Virus record (IMG/VR): IMGVR_UViG_3300046001_005762
Span: 1 to 42,667 of that record
Source: a virus
Direction: 5' to 3' (one strand)
DNA: 42,667 nt
Part shown: positions 1-9,430 of the stretch, in pieces
How the letters are laid out: every line of letters starts with the position of its first letter
How positions within the stretch are numbered: the stretch's first letter is position 1
The notes under the pieces: model-generated
Seen by the model: only the letters and a program-made list of their open reading frames with translations
Database searches by the model: none
Told to the model about the DNA's origin: nothing
Position numbers and translations under genes: made by a program

Positions 1-844
1 GGTTCTTATGGATACCCACTTTAGTTCTAATTGCAAAATTAACTTTTCTACCCTTATTAGTTGCAGAAAGTTTAGATACTCCAGAACTCTTTTGATTTCC
101 AAACAAAAATACTAATGCACATGATAGGTAAATAGAATTACCCCCTTTAGGTGCAATTGTTGGTTGTCCAAATGGATTATCAGGTAATGCTACCCAAGGT
201 TGGTTTACAAATACCATTGTGTTGGTATGTGGATAACTCTCTTTTCTAGAGGATGTTATTCTTTGTGCCAATCCCATCCCCCATTTTTCAGATATTACTC
301 TCGCAGTGTGTTGGTTTCCTCCTTTTCCATCAAAACTCATTTGACAAGGTATTGTACCAATAGAATCCCATAAAAATACTATATCATATGGTATTTCACC
401 GTTCTTTTGGGCATCCAATACTTCGGTAACATAATCAAATGCTTGTTCTATATAATCAAAACCTAGTTTATATAGTAAGAATCCGTCCCAATACGCAGAA
501 ACTTCTCCTGTTGATTCATCAACTTCTTCAATATATTCAGTTTCTAAACCCATTTGTTTGGCGTGTTCGAAACTAAATTTTTGTTCTGTAATAATGAAAA
601 CAGGTAAGATATTTTTCTTTTGTGCGTCTACCGCAGTTTGTAAAAGTGCAGTTGTTTTTCCAGTGTCAGAATGACCTAGAAGCATATTAATCTGACCCAT
701 AGCGGGTCCTGGTAATCCAGTCGCCTTTTGAAAGGCTTCCCCTAGATCGAAGTACCTTTGTTCTTTGTACTTCTCACTAGAGGAAAACTTCTTTCTTATA
801 GACGAAAAATCAGATGCTTTTTTCTTAAGTGGTTGTTTCGCCAT
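1..844 (-). CDS. uvsX: UvsX/RecA-like recombinase, C-terminus cut by window edge
   Basis: Strand-exchange ATPase for phage recombination and recombination-dependent replication, acting as a filament on gp32-coated single-stranded DNA. 281 residues are visible from the ATG at 844; the rest lies beyond base 1. Seen in the translation: a P-loop GHSDTGKTT at residues 57-65, preceded by PGPAMGQINMLL, and a Walker B strand IVFLWDS at 155-161. The stretch NQPWVALPDNPFG is followed by APKGGNSIYL, matching the loop region of UvsX-type recombinases. It starts only 8 bases after the stop of the gp32-like gene, so the two are probably co-transcribed from the promoter upstream of gp32. No Shine-Dalgarno sequence precedes the start. 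DnaB-type or radA-type P-loop proteins are less likely because the flanking motifs are UvsX-like. Confidence 0.9.
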   Translation of the reverse strand, partial: MAKQPLKKKASDFSSIRKKFSSSEKYKEQRYFDLGEAFQKATGLPGPAMGQINMLLGHSDTGKTTALLQTAVDAQKKNILPVFIITEQKFSFEHAKQMGLETEYIEEVDESTGEVSAYWDGFLLYKLGFDYIEQAFDYVTEVLDAQKNGEIPYDIVFLWDSIGTIPCQMSFDGKGGNQHTARVISEKWGMGLAQRITSSRKESYPHTNTMVFVNQPWVALPDNPFGQPTIAPKGGNSIYLSCALVFLFGNQKSSGVSKLSATNKGRKVNFAIRTKVGIHKN

Positions 845-852
845 AATATATA

Positions 853-1755
853 TTAAAACGGTAATTCATCATCATCACCATCTAAAGACGTTGATTCAAC
901 ATCAAAAGAATCTGTTTCATCATCACTGAAGTCCTGTTCAAAGGATTTTGTTGTTTCAGTTCTCATAAAATTAATTTCTTCTGTTAAAGACGCAGTTTCT
1001 TTTTCTTCTTTGTCTTCTTCAGCAACAAACTTCTTCTGTTCTGAATCCCAAATAGGTGTTTTGTTAGTTGCGACAATATCTAAGTATTCTTGTGTCTTTT
1101 TAGAATAAACATCTCTATGTGTTTCATCATTATTAAACCAATCATTAGCCTTTTCTTTGTCTTTAGTTAGGATAGATGAATCATCTGCCATAATAGAATT
1201 AACAACACTAAAATTTTTGTCGTTTCTACCTGTAGTGATGATAATATCTCTACCTTCTCTAGGATCAGTAATATCACCTTTTACTTTAAATAAAGGAATG
1301 ATTTTATCCATAATACCGTCACCAGTATATTTGTGTTTAAATCTCCAAAATTTAACTCCGTGATCTTCATTCTCTCTGTCGATACCTTTAACTACATAGA
1401 ATTTTCTAGGTATGAAGTCTTTCGCTAATTTCTTAGCCTTTTCTGAACCATCTTCATATAAGGCATCTTTAGCCTCACATAGTGGACAGTGTTCACCATC
1501 GTTTAAATGGTTACAATAAATTTTATCCCAATTACCATTAACTAATTTTTCGTGATAGTAAACCTCCGTGAATGGAGAACTACCGTCTTTCTTAGGTAAG
1601 ATTCGGAATGTTTTTGTGTGGGATTTGACCCCTTTAGGTAGTTTCTCACTGAAGTACTTTTTCAGTCGGTCTTCGTTAGAGAGTTTTTTACCACTTTTCG
1701 CTGGCTCAGTGTTTTTTTCGTACTGAGACAGAATTGCATCTAAAGTATTACTCAT
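853..1755 (-). CDS. 32: gp32-like single-stranded DNA binding protein
   Basis: Cooperative ssDNA-binding protein that coats single-stranded DNA during replication and loads UvsX. 300 residues, the same size as T4 gp32 (301). Seen: an N-terminal basic region (RLKKYFSEKLPKG). A zinc site is formed by H68, C81, C90 and C93; the spacing H-x12-C-x8-C-x2-C nearly matches the T4 H-C-C-C site. An OB-type core follows, and then a highly acidic C-terminus ending DDDELPF, the usual protein-interaction tail of SSBs. The gene is directly upstream of the UvsX gene and has a good TTGACT-17-TATAAT promoter about 30-55 bases before its ATG. This arrangement fits an early or middle replication/recombination operon. 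Confidence 0.9.
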   Translation of the reverse strand: MSNTLDAILSQYEKNTEPAKSGKKLSNEDRLKKYFSEKLPKGVKSHTKTFRILPKKDGSSPFTEVYYHEKLVNGNWDKIYCNHLNDGEHCPLCEAKDALYEDGSEKAKKLAKDFIPRKFYVVKGIDRENEDHGVKFWRFKHKYTGDGIMDKIIPLFKVKGDITDPREGRDIIITTGRNDKNFSVVNSIMADDSSILTKDKEKANDWFNNDETHRDVYSKKTQEYLDIVATNKTPIWDSEQKKFVAEEDKEEKETASLTEEINFMRTETTKSFEQDFSDDETDSFDVESTSLDGDDDELPF

Positions 1756-1781
1756 TGTATAAAAATTTTAAATTATATACA

Positions 1782-1810
1782 ATTATACTAACGAAATATC
1801 AAAAAGTCAA
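1782..1810 (-). promoter_or_regulatory. TTGACT-17-TATAAT promoter of the gp32/UvsX operon
   Basis: On the minus strand TTGACT (1810-1805) and TATAAT (1787-1782) are separated by exactly 17 bases, and the -10 runs on into TG (TATAATTG). It fits a primary-sigma promoter and also partly the Bacteroidota form (TTG and TAnnTTTG). Predicted transcription starts near 1775, giving a leader of about 20 bases before the ATG at 1755. A host-type promoter here fits early/middle expression of replication genes, in contrast to the ATATTTATA element before the structural genes. Confidence 0.6.
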
Positions 1811-1825
1811 TAAAAAACGGGGTTT

Positions 1826-2557
1826 TTAGTCATTTTCTTCTGTTTTACTAAATGAAAAAGATTTTCTTATGTCCTTTTCATTATAGTTGTCAACATCGCT
1901 TTGTTTAAGAACAAATTCTTCTTCTTCCTCTGTTGGTTCGTATCCTTCTTTATCTTTCCAAAAATCAGTTAACTTAATACTATAAGGGAACGAATCCATA
2001 GATCTCATTTCTAATCTTTCGACAGGTGTTGGATTTCTTTTCTCAATTTCCCTTTCCAAATCATCAATTTTATTGATTACATTGTCCATACCAGAAACTT
2101 GATTTTCTAAATCAGATAATTTAGTCAACAGTTCATCCATTTTAGTACTCATACCTTCTACAGAAGATTTAGTTTCTTCGGTTTTATCAACAATATCTGT
2201 CACATCTATTTCAACAGAACTATCATCAGTTCCAGTACTAGTCTCAGGAGTCTCAGCAGCAGGTTCATCCGCATCTACATCTTCTACTTCCGCATCATCC
2301 GCCAATGGATCAGTTTCAGTTTTCTCCGCACCAGTCTCAGGTGCAGTTTCCGCTCCTGCTTCAGGGGCAGTTTCATCTCCACCTACTGACATAAATGGGT
2401 CGTCTCCAGCATCACCTGCAGGATCTTGTTCAGTAATGTATTTATCATCTGTAAGTAGATTACCATTTTCATCTTTTTCATTTTCAGGTACATAAAATGT
2501 GTACTCTAATAATTGTCTGTATCTTTTTAATTCCTCGGAAAGTACTTTTTTGTTCAT
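1826..2557 (-). CDS. Acidic coiled-coil protein with virion-type N-terminal leader
   Basis: Function not recognised. 243 residues in three visible parts. The N-terminal segment NKKVLSEELKRYRQLLEYTF resembles the leaders of other proteins in this window, and ITE-Q at residues 41-44 would suit a prohead-type protease. A very acidic, Ala/Pro/Thr-rich stretch follows (about 45-125), with APE and APET repeats and higher GC than its neighbours. Then comes a helical coiled-coil (about 125-180, TDIVDKTEETKSSVEGMS onward). The C-terminal 60 residues (RNPTPVERLEMRSMDSFPYS onward) look folded. The stop abuts the gp32 promoter region. An acidic, helical, possibly cleaved protein could be an internal head or scaffold component, but nothing proves this. 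Confidence 0.75.
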   Translation of the reverse strand: MNKKVLSEELKRYRQLLEYTFYVPENEKDENGNLLTDDKYITEQDPAGDAGDDPFMSVGGDETAPEAGAETAPETGAEKTETDPLADDAEVEDVDADEPAAETPETSTGTDDSSVEIDVTDIVDKTEETKSSVEGMSTKMDELLTKLSDLENQVSGMDNVINKIDDLEREIEKRNPTPVERLEMRSMDSFPYSIKLTDFWKDKEGYEPTEEEEEFVLKQSDVDNYNEKDIRKSFSFSKTEEND

Positions 2558-2558
2558 A

Positions 2559-2747
2559 TTACATTAATAGTTGTCTGCCGTCATTAGTTTTATATATCTT
2601 ATTCACTCTTTCCACTATTTCTTTTCCATCGTTAATAAGACATTCTTCACCAACACACTCTTCATTTTTGGTGGTATTATCGTTTAAAAAATCATTAAGT
2701 GATTTTTCTAAATTTTCGTTTTTTTTAGTATCTCTATTTGTTTCCAT
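2559..2747 (-). CDS. Small acidic protein of unknown function
   Basis: 62 residues, ending one base before the start of the next gene, so translation is probably coupled. It is charged and Asn-rich at the N-terminus (METNRDTKKNENLEKSLNDF). A central pair of cysteines (ECVGEEC, about residues 30-36) is followed by the conserved-looking end KEIVERVNKIYKTNDGRQLL. An ATATTTATAT element lies 13 bases upstream of the ATG, so this gene probably leads a short late operon with the acidic coiled-coil gene. I do not recognise the family. The tight packing and promoter support it being real. Confidence 0.65.
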   Translation of the reverse strand: METNRDTKKNENLEKSLNDFLNDNTTKNEECVGEECLINDGKEIVERVNKIYKTNDGRQLLM

Positions 2748-2759
2748 AATACTTTTATT

Positions 2760-2769
2760 ATATAAATAT
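2760..2769 (-). promoter_or_regulatory. ATATTTATAT element (candidate late promoter)
   Basis: Reads AATATTTATATAATAA on the minus strand, ahead of the gene starting at 2747. The same 16-base string occurs before the 13346 and 24191 genes, and the core recurs before four more. It sits in the gap after the 2777-3214 gene. Confidence 0.5.
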
Positions 2770-2776
2770 TATGATA

Positions 2777-3214
2777 TTAAGAAAAATGTTTATTTATGTC
2801 GATAATTTTTAATTCATCGTTTTTTACGATTATCATTTTATTTTGATATTCGTCCCAATTTATTTTTACATTTTTATAGTCTATGTTACCAACTTCGTGT
2901 TCACTGATTTTTTCTATTAATTTATTTAATGCATTAATAGTATAAAAACACTCACCTTTTTTATGAACAATTATTGTTGATGGGAAGAATGAAGAGGTTT
3001 CTACTTTTTGACCTTCTTCAACTTTAACTAAAAAAGTTAAAATTTTTTTATTAACTTCTTCAAAATTATATTGAAATATGTTTTTTTCTTTTATTCCAAA
3101 TCTTTTATATAAATAATTCTTAAAACTTTCTATTTTATCTTGATATACAAAAGATGCTAATGTTATATTTTTACCGCTCGATTCCATTTCCATTTCCATA
3201 AATGTAAGGGACAA
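2777..3214 (-). CDS. Unknown protein, partner of the preceding overlapping gene
   Basis: Up to 145 residues, function not recognised. The start is uncertain: in-frame ATGs occur at residues 1, 6, 8 and 10 (MSLTFMEMEMESSG). The first would make a 44-base overlap with the upstream gene, and the later ones a shorter overlap; I prefer one of residues 6-10. The protein looks globular, alpha/beta, with no membrane segment: ITLASFVYQDKIESFKNYLY, then FFPSTIIVHKKGECFYTINA and a C-terminal KMIIVKNDELKIIDINKHF. It is very AT-rich. The overlap with 3171-3779 implies translational coupling and a shared job. Confidence 0.65.
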   Translation of the reverse strand: MSLTFMEMEMESSGKNITLASFVYQDKIESFKNYLYKRFGIKEKNIFQYNFEEVNKKILTFLVKVEEGQKVETSSFFPSTIIVHKKGECFYTINALNKLIEKISEHEVGNIDYKNVKINWDEYQNKMIIVKNDELKIIDINKHFS

Positions 3215-3779
3215 ATCTGTTTTTATTTTTTAATTTATATATTAAATCCCTACATTTATTAAATATCGTATAATCTATCAAAGTATTACCATTTAATCTT
3301 TTTATCCTTTCGACAATTTTTTCTTTTTTACCTTGAAAATAATTTAAAACATTTAAATCTACCCCAAATATTATATTTTCACTATATATGTATACCATAT
3401 CGTTTTCAGAAAAATAAACAATTGGTGATTTAAGTGATAATATTTTTTTTATTATCCTGTAATTTATTTTTCTACTATTATAAAGGATATCTAAATAGAC
3501 ATATGGTATATTACTACCGAAAGATTCAAAACAATATTCTTTAAATTGTTCAATATCACTTTCATATTCAGATTTTCTTTCTGTTTTATCAAAAGTCCAA
3601 AATAACTTATTACTTACTTTTTTATGTATTATGGAAATACCTTCTCCTAATAGTTCTTTAGATAATTTCCTACCAATTATCAATGTAGGTAACTCTTCAT
3701 TAATACATTCTAAACTTTCACAAATTTTAAAATTTTCAATTTCAATTTTTGTCTTCGAAACAATATTCCCTATATTCAT
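3171..3779 (-). CDS. Unknown protein upstream of overlapping partner
   Basis: 202 residues, function not recognised. Visible: an N-terminal beta-rich part with LPTLIIGRKLSKELLG (about residues 30-46), then HKKVSNKLFWTFDKTERKSE, a central YVYLDILYNSRKINYRIIKK, and VYFSENDMVYIYSENIIFGV. The C-terminus is basic and ends YGNGNGIER, overlapping the next gene. The motif order suggests a compact soluble protein. It follows the giant hub gene but has its own upstream TATATTTG element, so it may be early rather than late. No catalytic signature could be named. Confidence 0.65.
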   Translation of the reverse strand: MNIGNIVSKTKIEIENFKICESLECINEELPTLIIGRKLSKELLGEGISIIHKKVSNKLFWTFDKTERKSEYESDIEQFKEYCFESFGSNIPYVYLDILYNSRKINYRIIKKILSLKSPIVYFSENDMVYIYSENIIFGVDLNVLNYFQGKKEKIVERIKRLNGNTLIDYTIFNKCRDLIYKLKNKNRFVPYIYGNGNGIER

Positions 3780-3783
3780 ATTA

Positions 3784-3791
3784 CAAATATA
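3784..3791 (-). promoter_or_regulatory. Possible Bacteroidota -7 element TATATTTG
   Basis: TATATTTG on the minus strand matches the TAnnTTTG -7 consensus known for Bacteroidota. It lies 4 bases before the ATG at 3779, which would give an almost leaderless message. No convincing -33 TTG was found at the right distance, so this stays tentative. Confidence 0.25.
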
Positions 3792-3817
3792 GTGATTTTT
3801 TTTTAAAAAGTTAAGTT

Positions 3818-6800
3818 TTATGCAGGTTTAAAGTAATCTATCAGTGGTTGTTTGTCTTTTCCAATGAATATTGTAAGGACATTTTGTAACGTTTCTATTG
3901 ATTTATCTACTGTTGGTGGTGACCATTGGTGTGCAGTATCAATACACTTTTTATATGTCGCTAAAGTACCATTATTTTTTTGGGATGTGTAGAAAAATGG
4001 TGAATTTACATCTTTACCCTTATAAAATTTCCATTGTGCAATTGATGCCTGTATTGCTCCCTCGACTGTATTACTTAATTCATAAGGTGACTGTATTGCA
4101 ACTTCACCACCTTTATTAAAATCTTCGTAAATTTGGTAATATTGTTTCCTACCAACAATATATAAGAACCCTCTAGGTCTAAATCTATAAGCATCTCCAT
4201 CGAAAATATTGAAGTATTTAGTTGTGGTTATCTGATTTTTGTCTTCCTCATTTAAATTATCTATTATTTTATTTAAAGATGCTATTTTATTTGCGTTTGC
4301 GGGATCATTTGGATTCAATCCGTCTCTTTCTTTTATCTTGTCTTTTAGTTTAGATTCTATATTGTCATTTAACTGAAATTCATTTAATTTCTCATTACCA
4401 GCAATTTGGTATGCCTTAGCAATATCTAACCCACTTACTGATGTAGGTGTAGATGATAAGGCACCATCTCCAGGTTTATAAATATAATATCTTGTTTGTC
4501 CTGACGCAGGATCAGTATTAGGGAATTTAACAACGTGTTCTTCTTTATTAGGGTCATCCCAAGGCATTTCTTTATTAACAAAATTTTCTGAATTTGCCAA
4601 CATAGCAGATAACAACATAGTAACCTGTGTATTCGTTAAAATTTGATTCTTTTTAAATTCGTCAGTTAAAGTATTAAGAACTTTTGTTAAATCTGCATCG
4701 GTATATGTTGTCACACCTAAATTTCTAAAATTACTTAATCCTGTAACACCACCAAAATTACCTTCAAAGTCAAATAAATCATCAGGAGTAATACCCTCTC
4801 TAACACCAAAACCTGATACTGTTTGTAAATTAGTAAATTCTATTTTAGGGACATCACTAATCTCATTTAAATCTATATCTAAATCTGCAGTAATTTCTGT
4901 GTTTGGAGGGGCAATAAATTTAGATTGCCTTAAACCTTCAAAATTAGTAGTCATATGGTTTGGTGATATGTTATGACTTACACTAGTTATTAGATACGCC
5001 CCATTAAAAAATGGTACGTTTTGTAAATCAAAATACATTAATGGTTGTATATTCATACAACCTAAAGATTCTACTTTACACGAATATGATCTAGTTTTAA
5101 ATAATCTAAGTAAATCTGTACCAACATATGTTTTTTGAGTCCCTCCTCTTTTATCAACTAAATCAGATAAAGCCTTAAAGTATTCACCCGTTTCCCTATG
5201 TTCTTGTTGACTTAGTGATACGTTTTTAAATATTGTTTGATTTTGTGCACCAAATGCCACCCTAAATGCGACTAACGAATTTTCACCATTGTTTAAAATA
5301 TCTGGAGGTGCATCATTTTTACTGTTAGGGTCATTCGGGTTTGAAAAACTATATCCATCGTTTGAGAAGAAGTTATTATTTCTTTCTTTAATATCTAATG
5401 CCTGTGACGCACCACCTATATATATACAACAAAATATTGGTCCTTGAGATTCACTACCTTCTAAAGTTGTTTGTGGTTTAAATATTTTTGCAACTTCTAC
5501 TCTACTTTTATAATTGATATAAGTTGGTAATATCTGAAAAAGGAAATTACTATCTCTTAATAATTTAGACATAAAGAAATAAACACTAGTGTCTAAATTA
5601 CTACCCAAAGTTAGAAAACTTTTTAAGTTAAATGTGGCTTTATCACCAATGTCATTCCATCCTCTATCTATGAATCTAAAATAATCAATTAATGGTGTTT
5701 CACTATTTCCACCACAAATATTAAAACCTTTTCTATCAGAACCAACCCACTTACTATTTATATTTTTAAAGTAATTATATAATTGTAATTTTAATTTAAC
5801 AGTACTTTTATTTTCACTTTGTTTAACCTCTTCACTATTACTACTATTACCATTTTTGTTGGTCTCTTCTTGTTTTTTAAATGAATCTTTAAAACTTTTT
5901 ATATATTCCGCGATACTATTGTTTGAAATTTTAAGTGCTGATGGTTCTAATTTATCATAAAATATTCTTGGATTTAAAACAATCATGTTAGTTGTTTGTT
6001 TAAGTGCACTTAAAATAAACTCTTTTGATGAATTAACATCATTAGTATTACCACTAATAGAATTTAATGGAGATACCAAAGTATTTACATTTTTTTCAAA
6101 AGTACCATTAAAAGTATTATTAAAATTTTGATTGTCTACCCAATTTTTAAATAAATTTATTAATGTTGTTTTAGTAGATATCGGTAATTTTTTTAAATTT
6201 TCTTCAATAGATTTTTTCTTATTATTATACCCTACTTTTGAAAAGTACTCTTCTTTTGGTGTTGCAAATTGTGAGTAATCTTTGTTGTTGAATACTCCAA
6301 AATTTATAGGATCAATAGATGATTCATACCTCCATAACAAGCCACCTATAAAATATATATACATTTTAGGTATGTTTATTATTCTAGCACCATTAAAGTT
6401 ATCACCAGGAAATATAGAATTTAGAAATCCTTCTTTAAAATCTCTGAAAGGAAAGGTTGACAATAAAAGTAAAGCCCTCGCATAATTACTACTTTGATTC
6501 TTATAAAGATCACTATCTGTCATTAAATCATCATAGTCTACACTATTAGTAGTCTCTAAATTAGTTATATTAATATATTTACTATTATATGTACCACCAT
6601 AAGGGTTATAGTCCTCTAAATTTGTTTTATTTAAATCACCTAAAATATCACCACTAGTTTTAAGTAAGTTTTTACATACATCTAAATCCCAAACATTAAA
6701 GGAATTATATGTTGTTAAATTATTAGATTTACTATAGAAATTTTTATAAAAACTAGGACCCTTGACTATACTATTTATACCATTTGCCGACTTCTCATCT

Positions 6801-9427
6801 ATTAAATTTCCGTAAAGGGAATCTTCTCGTATCTCTTTAAACAAATTTTTAGAATTGTTTATTATATCATTAACATCAAAAAGTATGTATTCTGCCTCTG
6901 GACTAAACGCACCACTTATTTTAAAACCATCAATTTTAGGTAGTGAATTTTGTTCATTTAGAACAACTAAATTATTACTGTCGATAGTTACATTATTTTT
7001 CCAATAATTTGTATTTTCATAAACAGTACTATCTCTATTCATTTCATCTAATAGATTTATTATTATTTCCCTCACAGTTTTTGAATATATTGTTCTGTTT
7101 GCTGCAATAGCCTCTAATTTTGAATAGTCCGATATAGAGTCTAATCCAGTACCTTTTCCAAATAAAGAATAGTTATCTAATAAAACTGATCTAGTAACAA
7201 ATTTTTCAACAAGTTCTTCTTTTATACTATTAATATCATTTAATAAATTAATTTTTAACCAAGGATTTGTTTTATAGTCGATTGGGTTTATTGGAAACCA
7301 ATTATCAGTATCTAAACCATTTTTTAATGTAGATGCTTTAGTTACCTCTTCTAATGTTTTCCTCTTTGATACTAATATCTCAAAGACTTCCTCAGTAAAT
7401 TTCCATTCAGGGAAATCATTAGGGTTAATCCCACTTACATCTCCAATATATATTTCTTCAGAACTACCGTCATTATTTTTTTGATAGACTGACGGCCATG
7501 CAGCACTATTAATACCTGTAGGTATATCAGTATCATACCTACTTAAAAGTGAACCTCTACTACTAGCCTTACTTTTTTGTTCTGACTCAGAACTGATATC
7601 GTAAATAGTTTCAATCATCGCCTGAGTATTATTCGCAATAATCTCAAAACAATTATCAATTGTTGGTTTAAAACCAAATTTATCTTTAAAGTTTTTTAAT
7701 AGTTGTTCATTAATTTCAGATTGTACAACCTCTCTTTGTACTTTAATAATTTCTTCAAGTTCAATTATAGAGTATTCTACTAATTCTCTTTGTTTTCTAA
7801 AATCAGCAACTAACACTTGACTATTTTTTGTCATTGTTTGGGAATAAAAAACACCATCAGTAACTAATTTTTTAAATAAATCCATATTAAAAGAATTATT
7901 TTTACCTGATGTATCACCGTCATAACTATTACGAAGATTTAAATTATTTGTTCCACCACTAAAATAAAATAAATCTAAAATATCTTCATATTTTTTTGCA
8001 GAAATTTTACCGTCAGTGTTTTTTGTTGGAGGTACTATATAGTCTTCCCAAGCATTCTCATTTAAAATGTTTGGGAACGAATTAATTAATTCTTGATCCT
8101 TTGCATTTGCTTTATTTTCATTTCCTGAAATTTTTTCTGTTTTCTTTTGGTTTTTTTCTTTTGCTTCCGTTACAGTATTTGTTGGTTTATATTCAGTTCT
8201 TTTGTCTGATGACAAATATTTTTGATATTTTTCTATAATATCACTTAGTGTTGTTATATATGATTTAAATGCCCCCCTATTAACTGAATTAAATACTATG
8301 TAATCTCTTATTGAAAAATAATTATTTTTAACTTTAAGTTCATCGTCTTTTATTGTTGTCGTCTCAATAACATTTTTATTATTCTCTAACTGGATGAATG
8401 GTTTACTATCCGTAACATTATTTTCTACGCTACCTTCATTGTTATTATTAGGTTCTTTAGTTAAACTTTTACCAATAAACGTTTGAATTGTTTTTAATAT
8501 GTTTAACTTACCATTCAAATCTTTAAGAAATTGAAAACTATTAGAATCTGTTTTAATAACCTCAGTTTCTACTTGTAGTTTACCAATTTTAGTCATAAAA
8601 TCATCGATTTTTCTAATATTTAAACCATCTTGTGTAATTACACCGTTACCTGCGTCACCTGTCCTTCTCTGAATTCTTTCATCAAAAATTCTATTTAAAT
8701 TTGCAAAACCTTGTTCAGTATTTACAACACCAATAATATTACCCATAACCATATCGTTAAGGAATGCTTGTTGAAATCCTAAGAAATTCGCTGAAATATC
8801 AAAATTACCTGTTGATCCATCAAAATTAGATGTCCAATTTACCATATGAAGACAATAATCCACCTTTTGCCCAAAATAACCTTTTACTGAAAGTCTAAAT
8901 ACAGGATACGGCATTTTAAAAAATATACTATAGGGTGACAATCTATCATTATCTTCTATTACATCGAATAAGGCACCACCTCTAACATCAGTAAAAGTTA
9001 TATCAACTACTGGTACTAAACTAGCGTTGTATTTTATGTCAATAGATTTAATACCAAACCCTTCTAATATACCCGCACTTCTAGTTTCTGAATTATTTAA
9101 ACCACCAATCTGAGTCCATTCAGTGGTAGCATAAGTTTTTTGTGAAGATGGATCTATTTTACCATCTCCGTTGTAACTTATTTTTGTTGAAATAAAATTA
9201 ACTTCATCAGCTACACCACTATTAAATATAATTGGGTCACCTGCCAATGTGTTACCTCCATATGTAGTCCTACTTCTAGGATATGCGGAAAATTTGACAT
9301 AAATAAATAAATCTTCAGGCGGTACTATGTCCATACCAGGTGGGTTGGGATCTACAACAAAAACACTCCCTTTGTTTTTATCATTATCTTTATTAGAACC
9401 TATTTCTTGTACATTATTTACATCCAT
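3818..9427 (-). CDS. Giant baseplate hub-like protein with GH19-like C-terminal domain
   Basis: 1869 residues. The N-terminal 230 residues contain VDITFTDVRGGALFD, then SPYSIFFKMPYPVFRLSVKG and FDGSTGNFDISANFLGFQ, a pattern I associate with baseplate proteins of marine T4-like phages. The middle is long, Asn/Ser-rich and helical. Around residues 1450-1500, VPFFNGAYLITSVSHNISPN followed by MTTNFEGLRQ looks like the second half of a gp27/gpD-type hub. Residues about 1570-1869 resemble a GH19 chitinase-like lysozyme: a helix LLSAMLANSENF near 1606, then DGDAYRFRPRGFLYIVGRKQ near 1749 and a later PYELSNTVEGAIQASIAQW. The usual catalytic AHE is not clear, so activity is doubtful. It would sit at the centre of the baseplate and contact the cell wall. 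It starts 3 bases after the LysM-like gene. Confidence 0.75.
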   Translation of the reverse strand: MDVNNVQEIGSNKDNDKNKGSVFVVDPNPPGMDIVPPEDLFIYVKFSAYPRSRTTYGGNTLAGDPIIFNSGVADEVNFISTKISYNGDGKIDPSSQKTYATTEWTQIGGLNNSETRSAGILEGFGIKSIDIKYNASLVPVVDITFTDVRGGALFDVIEDNDRLSPYSIFFKMPYPVFRLSVKGYFGQKVDYCLHMVNWTSNFDGSTGNFDISANFLGFQQAFLNDMVMGNIIGVVNTEQGFANLNRIFDERIQRRTGDAGNGVITQDGLNIRKIDDFMTKIGKLQVETEVIKTDSNSFQFLKDLNGKLNILKTIQTFIGKSLTKEPNNNNEGSVENNVTDSKPFIQLENNKNVIETTTIKDDELKVKNNYFSIRDYIVFNSVNRGAFKSYITTLSDIIEKYQKYLSSDKRTEYKPTNTVTEAKEKNQKKTEKISGNENKANAKDQELINSFPNILNENAWEDYIVPPTKNTDGKISAKKYEDILDLFYFSGGTNNLNLRNSYDGDTSGKNNSFNMDLFKKLVTDGVFYSQTMTKNSQVLVADFRKQRELVEYSIIELEEIIKVQREVVQSEINEQLLKNFKDKFGFKPTIDNCFEIIANNTQAMIETIYDISSESEQKSKASSRGSLLSRYDTDIPTGINSAAWPSVYQKNNDGSSEEIYIGDVSGINPNDFPEWKFTEEVFEILVSKRKTLEEVTKASTLKNGLDTDNWFPINPIDYKTNPWLKINLLNDINSIKEELVEKFVTRSVLLDNYSLFGKGTGLDSISDYSKLEAIAANRTIYSKTVREIIINLLDEMNRDSTVYENTNYWKNNVTIDSNNLVVLNEQNSLPKIDGFKISGAFSPEAEYILFDVNDIINNSKNLFKEIREDSLYGNLIDEKSANGINSIVKGPSFYKNFYSKSNNLTTYNSFNVWDLDVCKNLLKTSGDILGDLNKTNLEDYNPYGGTYNSKYINITNLETTNSVDYDDLMTDSDLYKNQSSNYARALLLLSTFPFRDFKEGFLNSIFPGDNFNGARIINIPKMYIYFIGGLLWRYESSIDPINFGVFNNKDYSQFATPKEEYFSKVGYNNKKKSIEENLKKLPISTKTTLINLFKNWVDNQNFNNTFNGTFEKNVNTLVSPLNSISGNTNDVNSSKEFILSALKQTTNMIVLNPRIFYDKLEPSALKISNNSIAEYIKSFKDSFKKQEETNKNGNSSNSEEVKQSENKSTVKLKLQLYNYFKNINSKWVGSDRKGFNICGGNSETPLIDYFRFIDRGWNDIGDKATFNLKSFLTLGSNLDTSVYFFMSKLLRDSNFLFQILPTYINYKSRVEVAKIFKPQTTLEGSESQGPIFCCIYIGGASQALDIKERNNNFFSNDGYSFSNPNDPNSKNDAPPDILNNGENSLVAFRVAFGAQNQTIFKNVSLSQQEHRETGEYFKALSDLVDKRGGTQKTYVGTDLLRLFKTRSYSCKVESLGCMNIQPLMYFDLQNVPFFNGAYLITSVSHNISPNHMTTNFEGLRQSKFIAPPNTEITADLDIDLNEISDVPKIEFTNLQTVSGFGVREGITPDDLFDFEGNFGGVTGLSNFRNLGVTTYTDADLTKVLNTLTDEFKKNQILTNTQVTMLLSAMLANSENFVNKEMPWDDPNKEEHVVKFPNTDPASGQTRYYIYKPGDGALSSTPTSVSGLDIAKAYQIAGNEKLNEFQLNDNIESKLKDKIKERDGLNPNDPANANKIASLNKIIDNLNEEDKNQITTTKYFNIFDGDAYRFRPRGFLYIVGRKQYYQIYEDFNKGGEVAIQSPYELSNTVEGAIQASIAQWKFYKGKDVNSPFFYTSQKNNGTLATYKKCIDTAHQWSPPTVDKSIETLQNVLTIFIGKDKQPLIDYFKPA

Positions 9428-9430
9428 AGT

